From: Simmondsia chinensis
Taxonomy: Eukaryota > Streptophyta > Magnoliopsida > Caryophyllales > Simmondsiaceae
Reading direction: 5' to 3'
Assembly: GCA_018398585.1 (NCBI GenBank)
Contig: JAGTTD010000008.1
Location: forward strand, 10,986,501 to 11,050,500
Length of the DNA stretch: 64,000 nt
Part shown: positions 34,508 to 46,250 of the stretch, piece by piece
Layout: every line of letters begins with the position of its first letter
How positions within the stretch are numbered: position 1 is the stretch's first letter
Position numbers and translations under genes: made by a program
The notes under the pieces: generated by a model
What the model was told of the DNA's origin: nothing
What the model saw: the letters and a program-made list of their open reading frames with translations, nothing else
Database searches by the model: none

Positions 34508-36420
34508 CACTTCAAGAAAACAAATTTTTCGCGACCAGATTTAGCAACTACTGATAAAAGTCATTGGCAAATACTAATATTTTGCAAGGACAAAAAATAT
34601 CGTTTCTAAAAATAAATTATTGGCAACGACAACATAATATGTTGACAAAAATATATTTTTCTCGACGACATACATTGTCGCTGGAAAAGCCAACTTGTTT
34701 AATCGAAATGACAATAATAATTCATAGCCACAGACCTTATCTTTAGCAGCAATATTGATCAATCATTACCAAAAAGCATGTATTTGGTGACGACAAGAAT
34801 TTTCATTGCGAAAAATGCTACTTCAGCAACGATGTTTTGCGGCTGTTGGAGAAAATCATGATATTTAACCACGAAATTATATTTTCGTTGCCAAATATAT
34901 ATTATTCTTCACAAGTTCATTAATTAAAGGTTTGCCACCATTACTGGCTTTCACAATATAAAAAAAAAGTGTTAAAAATAAAGATAATTAAGTAATGAAT
35001 TTTAAGATTTTATTACTAAATTTAAGTATCACATGTCATAATTTAATAATTTTAGTTCGAATTCGATCAGTCTTACTACAAAACTTTAAGATAACTAAGT
35101 AATAAATTTACAAAGTTTATTGTAATATAATATTTTCAAATTCTCAAGCTAAAGTAAGAATATTTTTGCCCAATTTTCATTCCCTCCAAAGCCCACTTTT
35201 CAATTTCACTTTCCCACTTCCATTCGTATGTTTCCCTCTCTTATCCCCTAAAACATGAATTGAAGAAAATTTTGTGAAATAATTAAGACCCCATGAGCTT
35301 TGCAATTGACCACAACACAACCCATGCACTTTCAATGTAAAAAAAACTAAAAAAATTTACAAATTTAAAGATTGAAAATAAATACTGAAAAACATTCAAT
35401 GGAAATGGAGGATTTTTGAAACGTAAGAATGAGATTGATGAGTGGAAACAAATGATGAAGGACGAGATGTGAAACGTTCACTAACTATAGGAGGTAATTA
35501 TAAAATTAGTTGGTTTATCATTGATACAAGATGTGGTAATACCTTTTTTGTGGCTTTGAGTTACTTTATCTTACAATTAATTTGTTTTATATTCATTGTT
35601 GTAGGAAATTGAGAGTTACAAGTTGGAAGCTCTAGGTGGTCACGTAGATTTTGAAGAAAACCAAAACATATGTCAATTTTAATGTGATTTTTTGTGGAAT
35701 TATGTAATGTTTTGAGATTACATTACATTGATTGTAATGTTCTGGGATTGCAATACGTTGATTGTATTGAAATCGCTATGTATACACCTTATGGTATTAC
35801 AAATTAGGATGTTTTGTATGTTTGTACGGATTATTAATAGTGGAGCTATGTACAATTTGTTGTATTGGAGTGTCTCCATATAAACGAATTTTCTTTAGCA
35901 TTAATATTTCATGTAAGACACCTTCTATGAATTAAAATGTAAATTGCATCTGACAGCTTTTAAGAATATAGTAAGAATGATATTAGGAAATACCAAATAT
36001 CTATGGCAATGACAATTTTTCTTGAAAAATAGAATAATCTTTGGCAACAACAATTGTTGTTGCAAAACATGGTAGTCTTTGGCAACAACATTACTCTGTA
36101 CCAAAAGGAGGTGTTTGGTGATGATAACTGTTGTTGCGAAAGATAACCTTTTTGGGGCAAAGGCCATATTTTAGCCAAAACATATTGTCTTTCATAACGA
36201 CAATTGTCGTTGCCAACAAAACTTACTTTTTGCAACAAAAACTGTCGTTGCCAAAAAGCATTATATTTGGCAACGACAGTATTCGTTGCCAAAGTGCTTT
36301 CACAACAAAATCTTGCGCAACATCCCCGCAACGACAGTTGCCATTAAAAATATATTTAGCAACGACAAACTATTTTTCGCCACGACTATTGTCATTACAG
36401 AAGGTCTCCTTTTTGTAGGG
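34508..36420. mobile_element. Non-autonomous CACTA-type DNA transposon
   Basis: 1.9 kb. Left end CACTTCAAGAAAAC; right end, read inward on the minus strand, CCCTACAAAAAGG: imperfect copies of the CACTACAAGAAAA terminus of plant CACTA (En/Spm) elements. TGA at 34505-34507 and 36421-36423 is the 3-bp target duplication expected for the superfamily. Subterminal repeats of a GGCAACGACA-type motif, in both orientations, fill the first ~370 bp and last ~430 bp, as TNPA-type binding repeats do. The middle (about 34.95-35.95 kb) is AT-rich with no transposase, so it would need an autonomous partner. Confidence 0.85.
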
Positions 36421-36423
36421 TGA

Positions 36424-36751
36424 CAATACCCTCCCCTTAAACACATTCTTGCCTCTAGGATGTAGGGAAGGCAATTGAGACTTCAAGAAGAATCAATTTT
36501 CCAACGAAGCATGCTCTTGACGCAAGTTTTCCCTTTGAACCAGCACCTACTTAAACTTTACACATTGCTGCTATATCTCACGGCTGGCTAAGATTGCCTC
36601 AGGTTCCTGCACCAGAAGTCCCTGCAGAGGAACCTGAAGTGGAGCTGCTGCGCAAGTGACTCTATCAGAAATGTGCTTCTTGAGCAATGAAATGTGAAAA
36701 TCTGGATGCACCAAGCTATCAAGTGGAAATTCTAGCTATTAAGCTACCGTG
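36424..36751 (-). pseudogene. Reina-like pol C-terminal tail (chromodomain-like)
   Basis: Minus-strand reading gives HVSLLKKHISDRV-like start in decayed form near 36690-36660, then a Pro/Val-rich linker and a tail with SLENWFFLKSQLPSLHP before the polypurine tract. It is the continuation of the integrase at 44507-45640: ignoring the Athila-like insertion and one copy of its CCAAT repeat, the frame reads on through LKKIG. Stops are present. Confidence 0.65.
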
Positions 36752-36755
36752 CCAT

Positions 36756-38361
36756 TGATGCGTCTTGTATTTATGCATCTTTTGATTGTTATTTAATTAT
36801 TTGGCACATATTTAATTATAGTTCTACACTCATTTTGAAAATTTTTATGTTCAACAGGTTTGAAATTAAAGTTCCAAAAATTGTCAAGTTCATGTGCAAA
36901 TAAGGCAAATTCGATGCGTAAAAATTAAATCAAGTCAATCGAGATTCGGGGCAACAACATATAAGCTTGGCCCACTCTGATCCGACCCACACCACTAAAG
37001 TATCCTAAGCCCAACACCTTCATCAATAACCCCAAATTCAGCTTACTGCACATCACCAGCCACTGGCAGTACCTCTGGCCCAACGTCACCGTCTTCTCCA
37101 AACCTAGCTTCACGGTCACAGCTTGCACCAATAGACCAAGCCCAGCCTTGTCCCTGTTTCGGGTAACGCCACAAACCACATCGCCACTACCAGCCCAACA
37201 CCCGCACAATGCAGCCCAACTTCAGGCCCATGCAAGCCCAGCTCACCTTAGCCAACCTTTGCACAGTTCAACCGTCAGCCACCCCAAGCCCATCATCATT
37301 ACTAACCTCAAGCTCATCCTCATGTTCCGCCCAACCCTCACCACCAATACAGCTCAGAACAAGCCCACTTCCTCACGATAACAGCTGGTAGGGTTCAGAT
37401 GCAGGTCATCATTTAAATTGGGGAGAGGAAGCTCAGTTTTGGGGGCCAATTTTCATTCTGAATTTTCCTCTGTATTGAGCTGCAGCACCATTGCAGCTCT
37501 TTCCTTCTCTCTCCTCACAATTTCTCCTTTTTCTTTTTCTTTGTTTTTTTTTAAATTGGAACGAGAGCAAAATTAGAGTGAAGACCAACATGAGTTCATA
37601 CATCTCCTCCTTCACCGGTTCATCCTCGATGGAGAGCTAACTTGCTCTCTGGGGTTAAATGAAGTCTTAGCCTTTTTACATTGTATTACTTTTAATTTTT
37701 GGATAATTATTTTTATATGAATTGCTTGATTGTGAGAAATACTATAAAGTATTGTGCTTTAGTTGTTTATTTAATTGATATGATTATTGAGTTTGTAACC
37801 TTTAATTGTTGATGTTGGTATTTTTAACTTAATTCTTCATGCTTGTGGCCTTAGGAGTTTTTAATCAAGCAATAGTATTAACCGAATTATTAATTAAAGC
37901 CTATCTTCCATATGCTTTAGTTAGATATGGTCAATACGTGATAATTAACAATATGTTAGGTTGAGCTTATTTTCCTTGTGCTTTAGTTAGATTGGGTCAA
38001 TACGCGATACTAACAACAACATCTTAGTAGGTTGAAACTTGTAGCCTAAACCACTACTCGTGTGACAATCAATAATCCCAAGTTGAGAGTGAATGCAAAA
38101 ATAATTGGCTAATGATAACCCTACATTCCAATTTAATACACTTTTCCAATTGGAAGTAGAATATCTTTGTTTGGTTGTCGTTTTCAATTATTAATTAACA
38201 CAAAACCTCTCAATTTTATTCAAATCAATTCAGGTCATAGAATAAAATCACGCACTCTTAGTCGCTATGTTTCGATACCCTCTCGCCCTACAGTTCAATT
38301 CAGATGTGTTTAATAGATAGGGTTTTATATTAAATTTTGATAGACGTGGAAAAACACATCA
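36756..38361 (+). repeat. Athila-like 5' LTR, 1.6 kb
   Basis: Same ends and body as the 3' LTR, with a C-rich segment at about 36.95-37.4 kb (CCCAACACC, CACCGTC, CAGCCCAGC blocks) unlike the AT-rich rest. That segment creates short spurious reading frames on both strands. Confidence 0.85.
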
Positions 38362-38367
38362 AGATTT

Positions 38368-38385
38368 TGGTACTGTTGCTGGGGA
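38368..38385 (+). promoter_or_regulatory. Degenerate tRNA-Asp-type primer-binding site
   Basis: TGGTACTGTTGCTGGGGA differs from TGGCGCCGTTGCCGGGGA by four changes, three of them C to T or G to A. Six bases after the LTR end. Confidence 0.75.
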
Positions 38386-38684
38386 CTAGTCAACGTTTGT
38401 GATTTTATATTTGTGTTTCTCTTTGATTTTTAATTTTTTTTAATTGTTTTTAATTGTTATTGTCCCTTTCTTTAAAGAATTTAAAAAAAATACATGTAAA
38501 AAATAGTTTCTTTACTTTTCTTAAAAAGGTTATTTATTTATTTACTTATTTATTTTAAAGCAATGTTCATCGTGTGATTTTTGTTCATAGGTAGATTTTG
38601 GGACAGTTTATTAGTTGAATTTTTTTTTTTTTTTTTTTTGTAGTTTAAGTTTGAGTTTGGCTTGCTTCTCGTGGTTGTTTATTC

Positions 38685-40047
38685 ATGCACAGTCATCACT
38701 CTTTATCACTTGACTTTGCTAGATTCGACCCTGAAATTGAAAGGACCTTAAGAGATCTTAGAGCCCAACACCGGACCATAATGGCTAATGAACAACAACC
38801 ACATCCACTTATGGAGTATTTTACTCCCACAACATACACCTCTCCTTCATGCATTAGGTTGCCACCTATAGCCCATCAGTTTGAGCTTAAGCCACATACC
38901 ATACAAATGCTTCCTTCATTCCATGGCATAGGCAATGTGCACCCGTACACACATTTAGATAGTTTCATGGAGGTTTGCTCAACCTTCATGATCCCTAACG
39001 TTAATGATGATGCCATCTTAATTCACCTTTTTCCTTTCTCTTTGAAGGATAAGGCTAAGTATTGGCTAGGCACCTTATCTAGTGGGACGATTAGTACTTG
39101 GACTCAAAGGCAACAAGAATTTCTAGGGAAATTCTATCCCATTAGTAAGACTAACAGTGCTAGGAGAGCCATTAACACCGTCACCCCACTCCCTATTGAG
39201 GAGTTCGACAAGAGTTAGGATAGGTTTAGGGAACATTTACGAGCTTGTCCACATCATGCTATCCCTAAATGGAAACTAGTCCAAAATTTCTATTATGGGT
39301 TAAATGAAAAGGGTCAACAAACTGTTGATGCCTCATGTGCTAGCCAGTTCCTTGGGAATAATGAGAATGAGGCGTGGGAATTATTTGAACATTTGAATAA
39401 GAACTCACAATAGAATGCCGCACATGCACGTTTAAATGCTGCTAGGTTTAATAGAGGAGAAGTACATGAAAATTGCTCACACTTCCATCTTAGATAAGAA
39501 AGTAGACTCTCTTCCCTCTTCTGTGGAATAGTTGACTTCCTTAATTAAGATGACATTGACTCCTTTGACTATGCCTAATGTGTCTAATGTTCAAAACATG
39601 CATAGTTTTTGCTCTTCATGCTCTAGTATCTCTCAGTCTAGACAAGATTGCCCCTCTGCTTCACCTTTTGTTGAGTGGTCGGAGGAACAGGTTAATGCAG
39701 CCTAAGGATTCCCGAGGAACAATCCGTACTCGAACACATATAATCCGGGCTGGAGAATCCATCCAAACTTCTCGTGGAGGCAAGGATGAGAAGGACAATT
39801 CGTGCCACGGCAACAAGATCTACAACCGCACTAATCTGGTATGCCACGACCTCTTGGTTTTCAACCGCAAGGGTATTCTTCTAACCACTCGCAACCTTCT
39901 AATTTGAGCTCCAATTCGAATTTCGAAGAGAAGGTCTTAAGTGCACTTAAAGGTTTGGAAGCTAATTCCCAACTCCTCCACTCCTATACACAGTCGATCT
40001 CAAAGCTAGAAACAAAAATAGGTCAACTAACTAATACTTTGAGTTAG
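38685..40047 (+). pseudogene. Athila-like gag
   Basis: 38685-39218 is open: FDPEIERTLRDLR, a Met (MANEQQ) typical of the gag start, FELKPHTIQMLPSFHG, HLDSFMEVCSTF and LFPFSLKDKAKYWLGTLSSGTI. The stop at about 39216 (KS then TAG) stands where the family has Trp, before DRFREHLRACPHH. A decayed zinc-knuckle region (CSSCSS...) lies near 39607-39650; a frameshift follows. The coiled-coil segment KLETKIGQLTNTL ends at 40047. The upstream in-frame Met at 38685 and the later MANEQQ (38781) are both possible starts. Confidence 0.75.
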
Positions 40048-41196
40048 AGGCATGAGGGAAAACCCCCTAGCCTAATAGTAGAAAAACCTAGGAGCTGTGT
40101 GAGGAATGACAACTATCCTATCCATCAGGAACAAGAAAAGTTCATTACAGTTTTAAGTGGAAAGGAGGTTGACAATGGAGTGAGTGTTGAGTGTAAAGTA
40201 TCCATAAGTGGCGAGGGAGAAGAGAAGAGCAAGGAAAGAGAGAAGGCGACCGATGAGGTCACACACCCTTCTTCCACTCTTAAAACCTCTGATCTTCCTT
40301 CCTCACATGTATCTGGAGTGCCCTTCCCCCAAGGTTTAGTTGCACCACATCCAAATGGGAAGCACAAGGAGTGGGAAGATATTTTGGAGGCTTTTAGGTA
40401 AGTAAAGATAAACATTCCCTTTCTTGATGCAATTGAACAGATCCCGGCCTATGTGAAGTTTATTAAGTACTTACTGAACCAAAAGAAGTGATCTAGAGCA
40501 CATCTGCCTAAAAAAGTGTTTTTAGCCGTGCGAGTGAGCTCTATTCTAAAGTGTGACACTCCAATTAAGTAAAAAGACCCTAGTGTCCCCCCTATCTCTT
40601 GTTCACTTAGAGACTACCCAATTGATAAAGCTTTACTAGATTTAGGAGCGAGTGTCAACATTATTCCTTACTCGATTTATGCGGACTTAGGCTTCGGAGA
40701 GTTGCAACCCACCATAGTAATCTTGCAGTTAGTCGATAGATCAACTACAATCCCCCATGATGAGCTTACTAACGTACTAATGAAGGTAGACAAATCTATA
40801 TTTCCTGTTGATTTTCTTGCACTTTATGTGGACCCTTCTAGATATTTAAAAAATTATATCCTTGTCATTTTAGGTCGTCCATTCTTAGCGACGGCCAGTG
40901 CCATAATTAACTATAGATTTAGGGTAATGGATGTTAGCTTTGCAAACATGACTATTCGGTTAAATATTTTTAAGGCTTCAACGTCACCCATTAGCGAGGA
41001 TGAGTCGGAGTGTTTTTGTGTGGATGTTGTTGATAGTTTGGTGGACCAAACACTCTCCTCTACTTTTGTTAGTGACCCCCATGATGAGAATGCAAAACCT
41101 TCTAAAGAGATGCAACGAAGGTTGAACCCGGACATTCAGAAGTTTTGGGTTGGGAGAAGAATCACGACGTCAGGATTCACGAGGGAATTGTACTAG
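40048..41196 (+). pseudogene. Athila-like gag end and aspartic protease
   Basis: One continuous frame (the same as 39841-40047) with stops at about 40048, 40402, 40490 and 40570. The acidic and Ser/Glu-rich segment at 40099-40401 is followed by WEDILEAFR, IPAYVKF, then LLDLGASVNIIPYSIYADLG (active-site DLGAS near 40634-40655), LVDRSTTIPHDELTNVLMKV, FPVDFLAL, ILGRPFLATASAIINY (about 40867-40920) and a post-protease segment to LNPDIQ near 41130, where the RT would start. There the sequence jumps to the end of RT. Confidence 0.75.
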
Positions 41197-41577
41197 GTTG
41201 GAGGTTGTCTGAGGAGGGTATTGAGGTTGATAAGGCTAAGATAGATTTCATTATTAACTCGTCCCCTCCCTTTCAATATGAAGCAAGTTGGAGAGTTTCT
41301 TGGTCATGCGAGTTTCTATAAGGGATTCCTTAAGGACGACGGGAAGTCAGCTAGACCATTGACAAGTTTGCCCTCTAAGGACATATCTTTTGGCTTCGAT
41401 GAGTCTTCGTTAGAAGCCTTTCATAAGCTTCGATCTACACATGCTGCTGCCCCCATTAAGCTTCCACCCGACTGCTCTCTCCCTCCTGAAATCGTGTGTG
41501 ACACTTCTGATTGTGCTGCAGATGTTGTCTTAGGTGAGCTTGGTGAAGTTGCTTCTTTGGTTGATGCCATTACTTGA
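41130..41577 (+). pseudogene. Fused RT-thumb and RNase H start remnant
   Basis: Directly after LNPDIQ the reading moves to the EGIVLG and EEGIEVDKAKI blocks, which in the family follow the catalytic core, so about 200 codons with the MDD motif are gone. 41278-41577 continues with FLGHASFYKGFLKD, ARPLTSLPSKDISFGFDESSLEAF, LPPDCSLPPEIVCDTSDCAADVVLGE, that is RT thumb plus first RNase H block. A second deletion then removes the rest of RNase H and all of integrase. Confidence 0.7.
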
Positions 41578-42882
41578 TCTTCACTAGACCCATTGCACCC
41601 AGCTGAAGGCGTAAAAACTTAGCGCTCCTAGGAGGCAGCCTATGTTTGTTATTTCTTGTTTTTAGTTTAGTTTTTGTACTAATTAGTTTCTTGGAGGCTT
41701 GTTTTCTCTCTTTTCATGTTCTTGTCCCGAGTTGAAGGAGTCATATATAAATGTTCATGCTGCCTTTTAAGGTTGTATTGCTCTATCTCACCTATTTCTT
41801 GTACTTTAATTATTTATGTTGTTGCATTAAGGACAATGCATGATTTAGGTATGGGGTGAGGCTCATTTGCATGTGCTCATTTTTTGGTTTTGTCAAATTT
41901 TTAGAATTTGAAACATCTTTTATGCATTTTGAGCGTACATTATGACCATTTAGCTAAGTTTTCCTTGATTGACGTGTATGTTAATATGATAGTAGGATTA
42001 GTTGTTTACTTCGTTCTCTTAATTCCATGAAATTAAATGATTCTACTCCATACATGTTAGTGAATATTGTCGATCATTGTTGACATTAATGGGTTTTACT
42101 AATGCAGCTCACATATTCACTGTGCACAAGAGTTTCGTGCTACGGAAAATCTTAAAATTTTGAGTAAACAATCTTATATGTCTTGGGTTTTGCAAACTTG
42201 CCCTATTGGCTTATCCTAATCCTTGCCTCTTGATACGTTATAAAGTAGCTGTTTATCAATCTCAATTGTAAAGTTGAGGTACTTGTTATGCAAAAATCCA
42301 AAAATTGGACAAACAAAGAAGAGCAAAGGAAATGGAAAAAAAAATTGAAAAGTCAGAAAGAAAAAAGCTCACTCCAAAGAAAAGAAAAAAAAAAGAAAGA
42401 AAAAAAAAGCAAAAGAAAAAGAAGAAAGCAAATATTGATGTACATTCATGATAAAGTTGTTCTTCTTTTGTGCTATATCGAGGTCAAAAATGTTATAAAG
42501 TGATCACTCATACACCACTTGGAATTCTCAATGTAGATTCAATATAATGGGTGTACAAAACCATGATATATTTGGGTGGATGCAAGAATTTGAAGAGATT
42601 CTATGGCATGAGATCCCATTCACATTCACTTGTGTGCTTAAATTGCTTGAGCAGTTTCAATTAATTGATACGTGGTTAATGAATTTCTATGATGAGTTTT
42701 GAAGTTTAATCATCTAAATTCATGGAATTAGAGAATGCTCTAAATGACTAAACCTTGTCTTGAATTATAATGTATGTGTTATCTTAAAAAACTTGGTGAA
42801 GGTTGGGGTATTTGATAGCTTGAGTAATTGAGTTTATCCTATGCTTTGCTCGAGGACGAGTAAAGGTTAGGTGTGGGGGTGT
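41578..42882 (+). other. Athila-like 3' untranslated region
   Basis: 1.3 kb, non-coding. A polypurine-like tract near 41841-41859 (GATTTAGGTATGGGG after GGACAATGCA) parallels the G-rich tract at 19226-19253 in the other Athila-like element. A purine-rich, mainly A, patch at about 42305-42432 parallels the one at 19628-19660. The true polypurine tract AGGTTAGGTGTGGGGGTGT ends at 42882. Confidence 0.65.
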
Positions 42883-44501
42883 TGATGCGTCTTGTATTTA
42901 CACATCTTTTGATTGTTATTTTAGTTATTTTGCACCTATTTAATTATAGTTCTACACGCATTTTGGCAATTTTTATGTTTAACAGGTTCGAAATTAAAGT
43001 TCCAGAAATTGTCAAATTCCGGTGCAAATAAGACAAATTCGATGTATAAATAATTAAATCAAGTAAATCGAGATTCGGGAAATCAATGTATAAGCTTGGC
43101 CCACTCCGACACGACCCACACCACTACAATATCCCAAGCCCAACACCTTCATCATCAACCCCAAACTTAGCTCACCTAACGTCACCAGCCACCGGCAGTG
43201 CCTCATGCCAAACGTCACCGTCTCCTCCAAGCCTAGCTTGACCGTCACAACTAGCGCCAACAGACCAAGCCCAGCCTCATCCCTGTTCATCCCAATGCAA
43301 CAAATCACATCACCACCAGTAGCCCAACACCTGCACAATGCAGGCAACTTCAGGCCCAAGCAAGCCCAGCTCACCTCGGCCCACCTTTGCACAGTCCAAC
43401 CGTCAGCCACCCCAAGCACATTGTCATCACCAACCTCAAGCTCATCCTCCTGTTCAACCCAAATCTCACCACCGGTACGGCCCAGCACAGGCCCACTTCT
43501 TCATGATCAGAGCAGGTAGGGTTTAGAGGCAGGTCATTGTTTAAATTAGGGAGAGGAAGCTCAGTTTTGGGAGGCAATTTTTCGTTCTAAATTTTCCTTC
43601 TATATTGAGCTGCAATACCACCGCAGCTCTCTCCTTCGCTCTGTTCTCAATTTCTCCTTTTTCTTTTTCTTTGTTTATTTTTTCGTTAAATTGGAACAAG
43701 AGCAAATTAGACTGAAGGCCAACATGAGTTCATACATTTCCTCCTTCATCGGTTCATGCTTGATGGAGAACTAACTTGCTCTCTGGGGTTAGATGAAGTC
43801 TTAACCTTTTTACTTTATATTACTTTTAATTTTGGATAATTATTTTTACATGAATTGCTTGATTGTGAGAAATACTACGAAGTATTGTGCTTTAGTTGTT
43901 TATTAAATTGATATAATTATTGAGTTTGTAACCTTTAATTGTTGATGTTAATATTTATAAATTAATTCTTCGCGCTTATAGCCTTAGGAGTAATTAATCA
44001 AGCAATAGTATTAACAGAATTATTAATTAAAGCCTATCTCCTATGCTTTGGTTAGATAGGGTCAATACGTGATAATTAATAATACGTTATGTTGAGCTTA
44101 TTTTCCTTATACTTTAGTTAGAAAGGGTAAATACGCAATACTAACAACATCAGCTTAGTAGGTTGAACCTTGTAGCATGAACCACTGCACGTGTGACAAT
44201 CAATAATCCCAAGTTGAGAGTTTATGCAAAAATAATTGGCTAATGATGAATTCGAAACCCTAGGTTCAAATTTAATACACATTTCCGATTAGAAGTAGAA
44301 AATCTTTGCTTGATTGTCGTTTTCTTAGATTAATTATCACAAAAACTTCTAATTTTTATTCAAATCAATTTACGTAATAGAATAAATTCACGCACTCTTA
44401 GTCCCTGTGGTTCGACACCCTCTCGCCCTACACTTCAATTTAGATGTGTTTAATAGATAGGGTTCTATATTAAATTATGATAGACGTTGAAAAACACATC
44501 A
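42883..44501 (+). repeat. Athila-like 3' LTR, 1.62 kb
   Basis: TGATGCG...CACATCA, with CCAAT at 44502-44506. Contains the same C-rich segment as the 5' LTR at about 43.08-43.5 kb. Confidence 0.85.
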
Positions 44502-44506
44502 CCAAT

Positions 44507-45640
44507 CTTCTTTAAAACCATGCAAGGACCAAAATATCGAGCACACAGCTTGATATTCTTGCAAATGGCCACTGAGCTCTGCCTATAAGGCTGCAATTTG
44601 AGATAAGCAAGGTCTCTCACTTCGAAATTTCTATCAGATCTCTTCTTATCTGTGAAGTACTTAATTCTAGATTGAGCAAGCTGAAGATTATCTTTGAGCT
44701 GCCAAACCAACTGTGTCCTCTAACTGAGAAGCTCATTAACACCTTCTACATGTGAAACCGTACCTTGACTGATCAAAGGAGAGAGAGGTTCATACCCATA
44801 TAAAGATTTGAAAGGAGTTGTGCCCAAATAAGAATGTGAATGAGTATTACACCAACACTCAGCAAGGGACAAGCACCTGTGCCAGTTCTTGGGATGTGAG
44901 ATTGTCATCCCTCTCAATTATTGCTCAATACACTGATTCACCCTCTTTGTTTGGCCATCAAACTGTGGGTAATAAGAAGAGCTCATAGCTAGAGTGGTAC
45001 CCAACAATATGAAAAACTCACGCCAGAAATTGCTAGTAAACAATATGTCCCTATCTGATACAATTGACTATGGAAGCCCATGAAGCTTGTAGATATGATC
45101 CAAGAAGAGCCTTGCTAACTTTTCTGCTGAAATTGGATGAGAGAGGCTAATGAAGTTACCAAACTTGGTAAAGCAATCTACTACCACCCAAATAACTTCT
45201 CTACTTTCAAACTTAGGTAAGCGTTCAACAAAATCCATACTAATGTGTGTCCAAGCCCATTAGGAATTGGTAAAGGCTGCAGCAAGCCTTTGTATGGAGT
45301 ATACTCAACCTTGATTTACTAACAAACCTCACAATGCTGCACAAACTCTTGAACTTCTTTCTTTAGCCCATTCTACTGAAAGCACTGCTTGATCCTTTGT
45401 TAAGTCCTTTCGACCCCAGAATTCCATCCCTAAGGAGAATCATGAGAAGCTTGAATGACTTGCTCCCTTAACCCTGCTCCTTCACTAATGTAGATTTTTC
45501 CTTTAATTTGCATAATTCCCTTGCTGACTGTCACCTCTAAATCAGAATATATAAGTGTTTCCCATGTGTAGCTAGGAATGATATAAGTCTGAGCAAATGC
45601 ATTTTGATCATAAGATTTGATCACTTTAGTCATCCGCTGC
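44507..45640 (-). pseudogene. Chromovirus integrase (minus strand)
   Basis: Minus strand from 45633: AQTYIIPSYTWET, VTVSKGIMQIKGKIYI and LREQVIQASHDSP (zinc region entry). Then a decayed HHCC part and the core at about 45270-44930 with VVVDCFTKFGNFISL, IVSDRDILFTSNFWREF and a PQFDGQTKRVNQCIEQ block (usual HPQTDGQ). 44917-44720 has SLAECWCNTHSHSYLGTTPFKSLYGYEPLSP; 44710-44507 has RSDRNFEVRDLAYLKLQPYRQ and GPCMVLKKIG, where the Athila-like element cuts in. D, D and E are readable; frames are broken by several stops. Confidence 0.75.
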
Positions 45641-46250
45641 GGTCCAACTTGAGAAATTGCAGCACAAGAAGCTTATGTTTCACCTTCCTCCTGTCTTCTT
45701 GAAAGAGCATCTGTAATAGGATTATCAGCTTCTTTCCTATACTCAATCGTATACTCTAACCCCAACATCTTCATCAATCCTTTCCTTTGAACTCTTGTCG
45801 AAATTCTTTGCTCAAGCTAGTACTTCAGACTTTAGTGGTATGTTTTGATTACAAAATGATGACCTTCCAAATAATGCCTCCATTTCTGCACAGCCAAGAG
45901 AATTGCCATGTATTCTTTCTCGTAAACGGACAGCTTTCGATTCCTGGAACCCAATGCTTGGCTGAGATAAGCCAATTGCCTTCCATTTTGCAAAAGAACT
46001 GCCCCAATTCCAATGCTGCAGGCATCAGTCTCCAATGTAAAGGGCAAGCTGAAGTCCGGCAATACCAATACTTGAGCCATAGTCATAGCCTGCTTCAACG
46101 GCTCAAAAGCTTCGTTAACCAAATCACTCCAAAGAAAAGCCTCCTTCTTAAGCAGATCTGTTAGTGGCTTTGCAATAACTCCACATCTAGCTATGAATTT
46201 GCGATAGTATCTTGTTAAACCCATGAAACCTCCTTGTTACTTGAGGGATC
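45640..46250 (-). pseudogene. Chromovirus RT thumb and RNase H (minus strand)
   Basis: Minus-strand 46224-45832 is open: MGLTRYYRKFIARCGVIAKPL, LPDFSLPFTLETDACSIGIG (RNase H first Asp in ETDAC), LSQALGSRNRKLSVYEKEYMAILLAVQKWRHYLEG and FVIKTYH (family KTDH; the Asp is Tyr, which should impair RNase H). It joins the RT at 49555 after removal of the gag-only element and one copy of its GGATC/TGATC repeat. Confidence 0.75.

Larger units (their letters stand above)
36756..44501 (+). mobile_element. Athila-like element lacking RT, RNase H and integrase
   Basis: LTRs 36756-38361 and 42883-44501, starting TGATGCG and ending CACATCA. CCAAT follows the right LTR (44502-44506); the left copy is CCAT (36752-36755), one A short. 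Interior: degenerate Asp primer-binding site, gag, protease, then a short remnant joining the end of RT to the start of RNase H, a 1.3-kb 3' region and polypurine tract. Two internal deletions removed the polymerase core and the integrase. LTRs differ at roughly one base in ten by eye. Confidence 0.85.

Noticed and set aside
34520..34900. Regularly repeated short words that might suggest a CRISPR-like or satellite array
   Set aside because: Repeats are both orientations, irregularly spaced and bounded by CACTA termini with a 3-bp duplication; they are subterminal transposon repeats.
37148..37391. Overlapping plus-strand reading frames rich in Pro, Ser and His (also 43205-43526)
   Set aside because: They lie in the C-rich island of both copies of one LTR, on both strands and in several frames; composition alone explains them.
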